From: Effrenium voratum
Taxonomy: Eukaryota > Sar > Dinophyceae > Suessiales > Symbiodiniaceae
Length of the DNA stretch: 64,000 nucleotides
Assembly: GCA_963377175.1 (NCBI GenBank)
Contig: CAUJNA010000857.1
Span: 269,501 to 333,500 of the forward strand
Direction: 5' to 3'
Each line of letters begins with the position of its first letter. The first letter of the stretch is position 1. Below are positions 61,490 through 64,000 of the stretch, piece after piece. Both the position numbers and the translations under genes were made by a program. The notes below the pieces were generated by a model. It searched no databases. It was given only the letters and a program-made list of their open reading frames with translations, and was not told the DNA's origin.

Positions 61490-61589
61490 CAGTAGATTGG
61501 TTAGAATAAGGGCACCCTTTTGTCTGTAGTCTATTTTAGTAGGGGAACCCTCCCTTAAAAAAAGGTAAAAGGGCGCTACTGGGACCTAG
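61490..61589. mobile_element. Family A MITE
   Basis: Copy starting CTAGGCCCTCCAGTAGATT and ending CTACTGGGACCTAG, with the normal core. Confidence 0.82.
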
Positions 61590-63109
61590 ACTGGCATCCG
61601 ACCCGTTGGACGGAACCTTCACAGCGCTCGTCTCAGCCAGGATTCATCTCCATCTCACCAATGGAGAGTGTTGACTCCATCGCCGGTCCGGGCGCTGCCT
61701 GGCACCGCAGAACTTAATATATTGTTGAAGGATAGGCGACGGCATGGAGTAACGCGATGCTACTCGGACAATATGAGACCTGGCCGGGCCACTAAAGTTG
61801 GGGCGGTCAAATCCCCCCGGGTGCCGCCGGTACTGCTCACGCCGTGCCGTGGATACCACAACAAGCCCCAGGTCACGGGTGACCAAACGGCTTTTTCTTT
61901 CGCACTTCGTGTGTGTGTGTGTGTGTCAAAGGGGACTTTCTTTGGGACGCTTGCAAAGGGGGACCAACGGAAACCTAGCTTTGTGGACATGTCCCAATTG
62001 CTGACACATTCCCGGACTGGGATTCATCACGCTAACAATGGTTTGATCTCGTTTTGGACTCGTTCAGGCTCAGCAATACACTCGAAGCAAATTTTGGGGT
62101 TGCCATCTCGTTTTTGCAGAGGATCAGCGCGAAAATGAATTCTTGGAGGACAAAAGCGTGCCGCTATCCCATGCCAAGTAGGCGACTCTTTTTCTCTGTT
62201 TCAGAGCTCGCAGGCAAGACTAAGAGCACATCAAGGGGTTGCTGCGTTCTTAGCGTGATCGAGTCTATTGCCTCACAGCAATCTGGCTAGGTGGGTCGCT
62301 GTCAGGGACCGATGGGAAGCTCCAAAACCTTAGGGCCTGCCCCCTCACAGCTCGGGCCCGGCCACTGGCAAGAAACTCAAAGTCTGATCTGTCACAGCCG
62401 TCACTCTCACTGTCAAGGACAGCTTCGTCACTGTAAATCAATCTCGTTTCATCTCTTGTTTTGCATGGTGTTCTACAACTATCTCGCTATGATCTCGTTC
62501 ATTTGGGGGGGGACCTCCACCTTTGACGGTATTCCGACCGTGTCAAAACATTGCCAATTGTCGGTTATTTGGTCGGTCGCTCATATGATGCAAGCGGGAT
62601 TTGGGCTCTGTGGAAAACCATGCTGGCGGCTGCTGCTTGAGAGATGAACACAACTGCACATGAAAGGAATTTGCAGGGCTCTAACACTGGGGTATTGCTC
62701 TTTGTCTTGCTCTGAATCACAACAGAACCCTATGAGCCCTGTCAATCCAGAGTTGCCGCAAGCCACCGAACCGAACAGGATTTGCTGCATTGTGACGCTG
62801 CGCGCCAGCGTCTAACCCTTGCAGGCCGCATTGCATAGGGTCTGGCTGGCCAATACTTGCACACCCACACACACACACAGGCAGACACCCATTTTGAGGG
62901 TTGCCCAACTTGAAGACAAACCCACATGCGGTCTATTTACATCCATCTCCCCTGGAACATAATGCCAAAAACGACAGCAATGGTCAAGGCCGACCAGGCT
63001 TGGGTTGGATTCAACTCCAAGAAACCTGGGGATTTTAGCAAATAGGCATGTCGATGAGGAATATATAAATAAAAATAAAAATAAAAATCGGGCAATTCCC
63101 CACTGCCAC
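61590..63109. other. Spacer without recognised gene
   Basis: Mixed-composition sequence with short GT/CA tracts (61908-61925, 62865-62880). No exon on either strand passed the motif, phase and splice-site test. Confidence 0.3.
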
Positions 63110-63222
63110 TCTTCCAGTCCCCTTCCTTCTCGAGCCACAAAGGCCCGAAGCGCCTCATAGCCACCCATCGGCACCAGGTCCATGCCAGGCTTTCCAAAGG
63201 CCATGCACAGCTTCGAAGGGGA
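63110..63222 (-). CDS. Orphan exon candidate
   Basis: After the pyrimidine tract CCTCTCCTCCCCTTCGAAG the frame reads 'LCMAFGKPGMDLVPMGGYEA', then 'REGRGLEEW', and reaches a possible GC donor. GC-rich third positions resemble the other exons. The family is not recognised. It lies upstream of the CDPK on the same strand, so it may belong to the next gene. Confidence 0.3.
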
Positions 63223-64000
63223 GGAGAGGCTCGGAAAGCTCCGATTCGCCCCGGGCTCCCAATCGATGTGCCCCTCTTTTCCTGATCCGAGGACGCTCCA
63301 AAAACGAAAAAACGCCAAACGACGGGAAGGAACGCTGAATACTGTGCCGCCAAACAGAATCCTGGTGGTGAAAAAAGGACACATGCCATCGTATGTCATC
63401 CAAAACCCGCGTTTTAAGGGGCACTTCAAGCGTTTTACGTCTCTGGAGTCCGGATTCAAGATTCAAAGCCAAAGATATGCGAATCTTCCATCTTGGATCC
63501 CACGTCTTTTTGTCAATAGCTGACAAGTGCTTTGTGCACGTGCATGTGGACGGTGTGGGGACAAGGTCTCATGTATATAAATGAATCAAACGCGTATTGC
63601 AAACCAGCAAGGTTCGTCTGACTCTGGAAAAGAACAAGTACACTGTGCATGCCAAACCCTTGACAGCTGCGAGACATTATTAAAACGGTACGTCTGCCCT
63701 AGTATCTGCACTGTTGGTATCAGGACCGCTTTGGCGGCGCTTGCTCTGTATTGCATAAAGCTTTGCGCTCGTCTAGGTGTGCAAAGATCAAATAAAATTC
63801 ACACAAGCCACAACTAAAAGTCATTCAAATCCTTGGTTGTGAGGCACGACCGCACATCTCAACTTCATGAACAACTTGATTTTAGGGGCTGGGTCTAAGC
63901 CTGTATACTGTACAAATATGATTATCCCAGAATCAATTCATTCGCTGGTCAAGAAAATGACGCACCCCTACAGCAACCGTATCTTGATTTACTGCACTCT
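63223..64000. other. Spacer to window edge
   Basis: No gene, repeat family or RNA recognised. Confidence 0.3.

Overview
The window looks like nuclear DNA of a dinoflagellate, most likely Symbiodiniaceae-like. Genes are cut into many short exons of about 34-190 bp separated by long introns. Acceptors are almost uniformly AG|G, while donors are mostly GC or GA and only sometimes GT. Dispersed terminal-inverted-repeat (TIR) elements and very long microsatellites fill the rest. There are no bacterial operons, ribosome binding sites or CRISPR arrays. Coding exons were found by reading the minus strand for conserved motifs and requiring adjacent exons to join in phase.

Layout by region. At 1-1105 there is AT/GC-mixed sequence with a degenerate repeat. 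At 1184-2950 (+) lies one long unspliced ORF that resembles a mobile-element protein. At about 32581-4149 (-) the exons read, in order, a CBM20 starch-binding domain (exons at 32.5, 31.4, 30.1 and 29.7 kb), a Ser/Thr kinase domain (23.2-11.4 kb) and four EF-hands (10.1-4.1 kb). I interpret them as one CBM20-CDPK gene, the architecture known from Toxoplasma CDPK2. At 55947-33247 (-), with a possible first exon at 57.78 kb, a second calcium-dependent protein kinase is complete: 18 exons join in frame into 472 residues from the glycine loop to a stop. The two kinases lie head to tail on the same strand, as is common for dinoflagellate gene arrays. At 57.9-61.4 kb is a satellite and microsatellite block with a near-identical 360 bp duplication. 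At 61.5-64 kb there are only one or two weak exon candidates.

How the genes fit together. Both kinases keep the catalytic residues (VAIK lysine, alpha-C glutamate, HRD, DFG, APE). The 33-56 kb kinase has four textbook EF-hand loops. The CBM20-linked kinase has weakened loops, with Asp at position 12 in three of four. An N-terminal starch-binding domain suggests recruitment to starch grains and calcium control of storage-glucan turnover; that role is inferred from the Toxoplasma protein. The two kinases share no intron position that I could align, which points to heavy independent intron gain.

Introns and spacers carry at least eight TIR/MITE-like families. One of them (CTAGGTCC... ...GGACCTAG) has about 17 copies, and one copy is split by a second element with a TAT target duplication. 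Many apparent long ORFs in microsatellites are artefacts and are listed as rejected.
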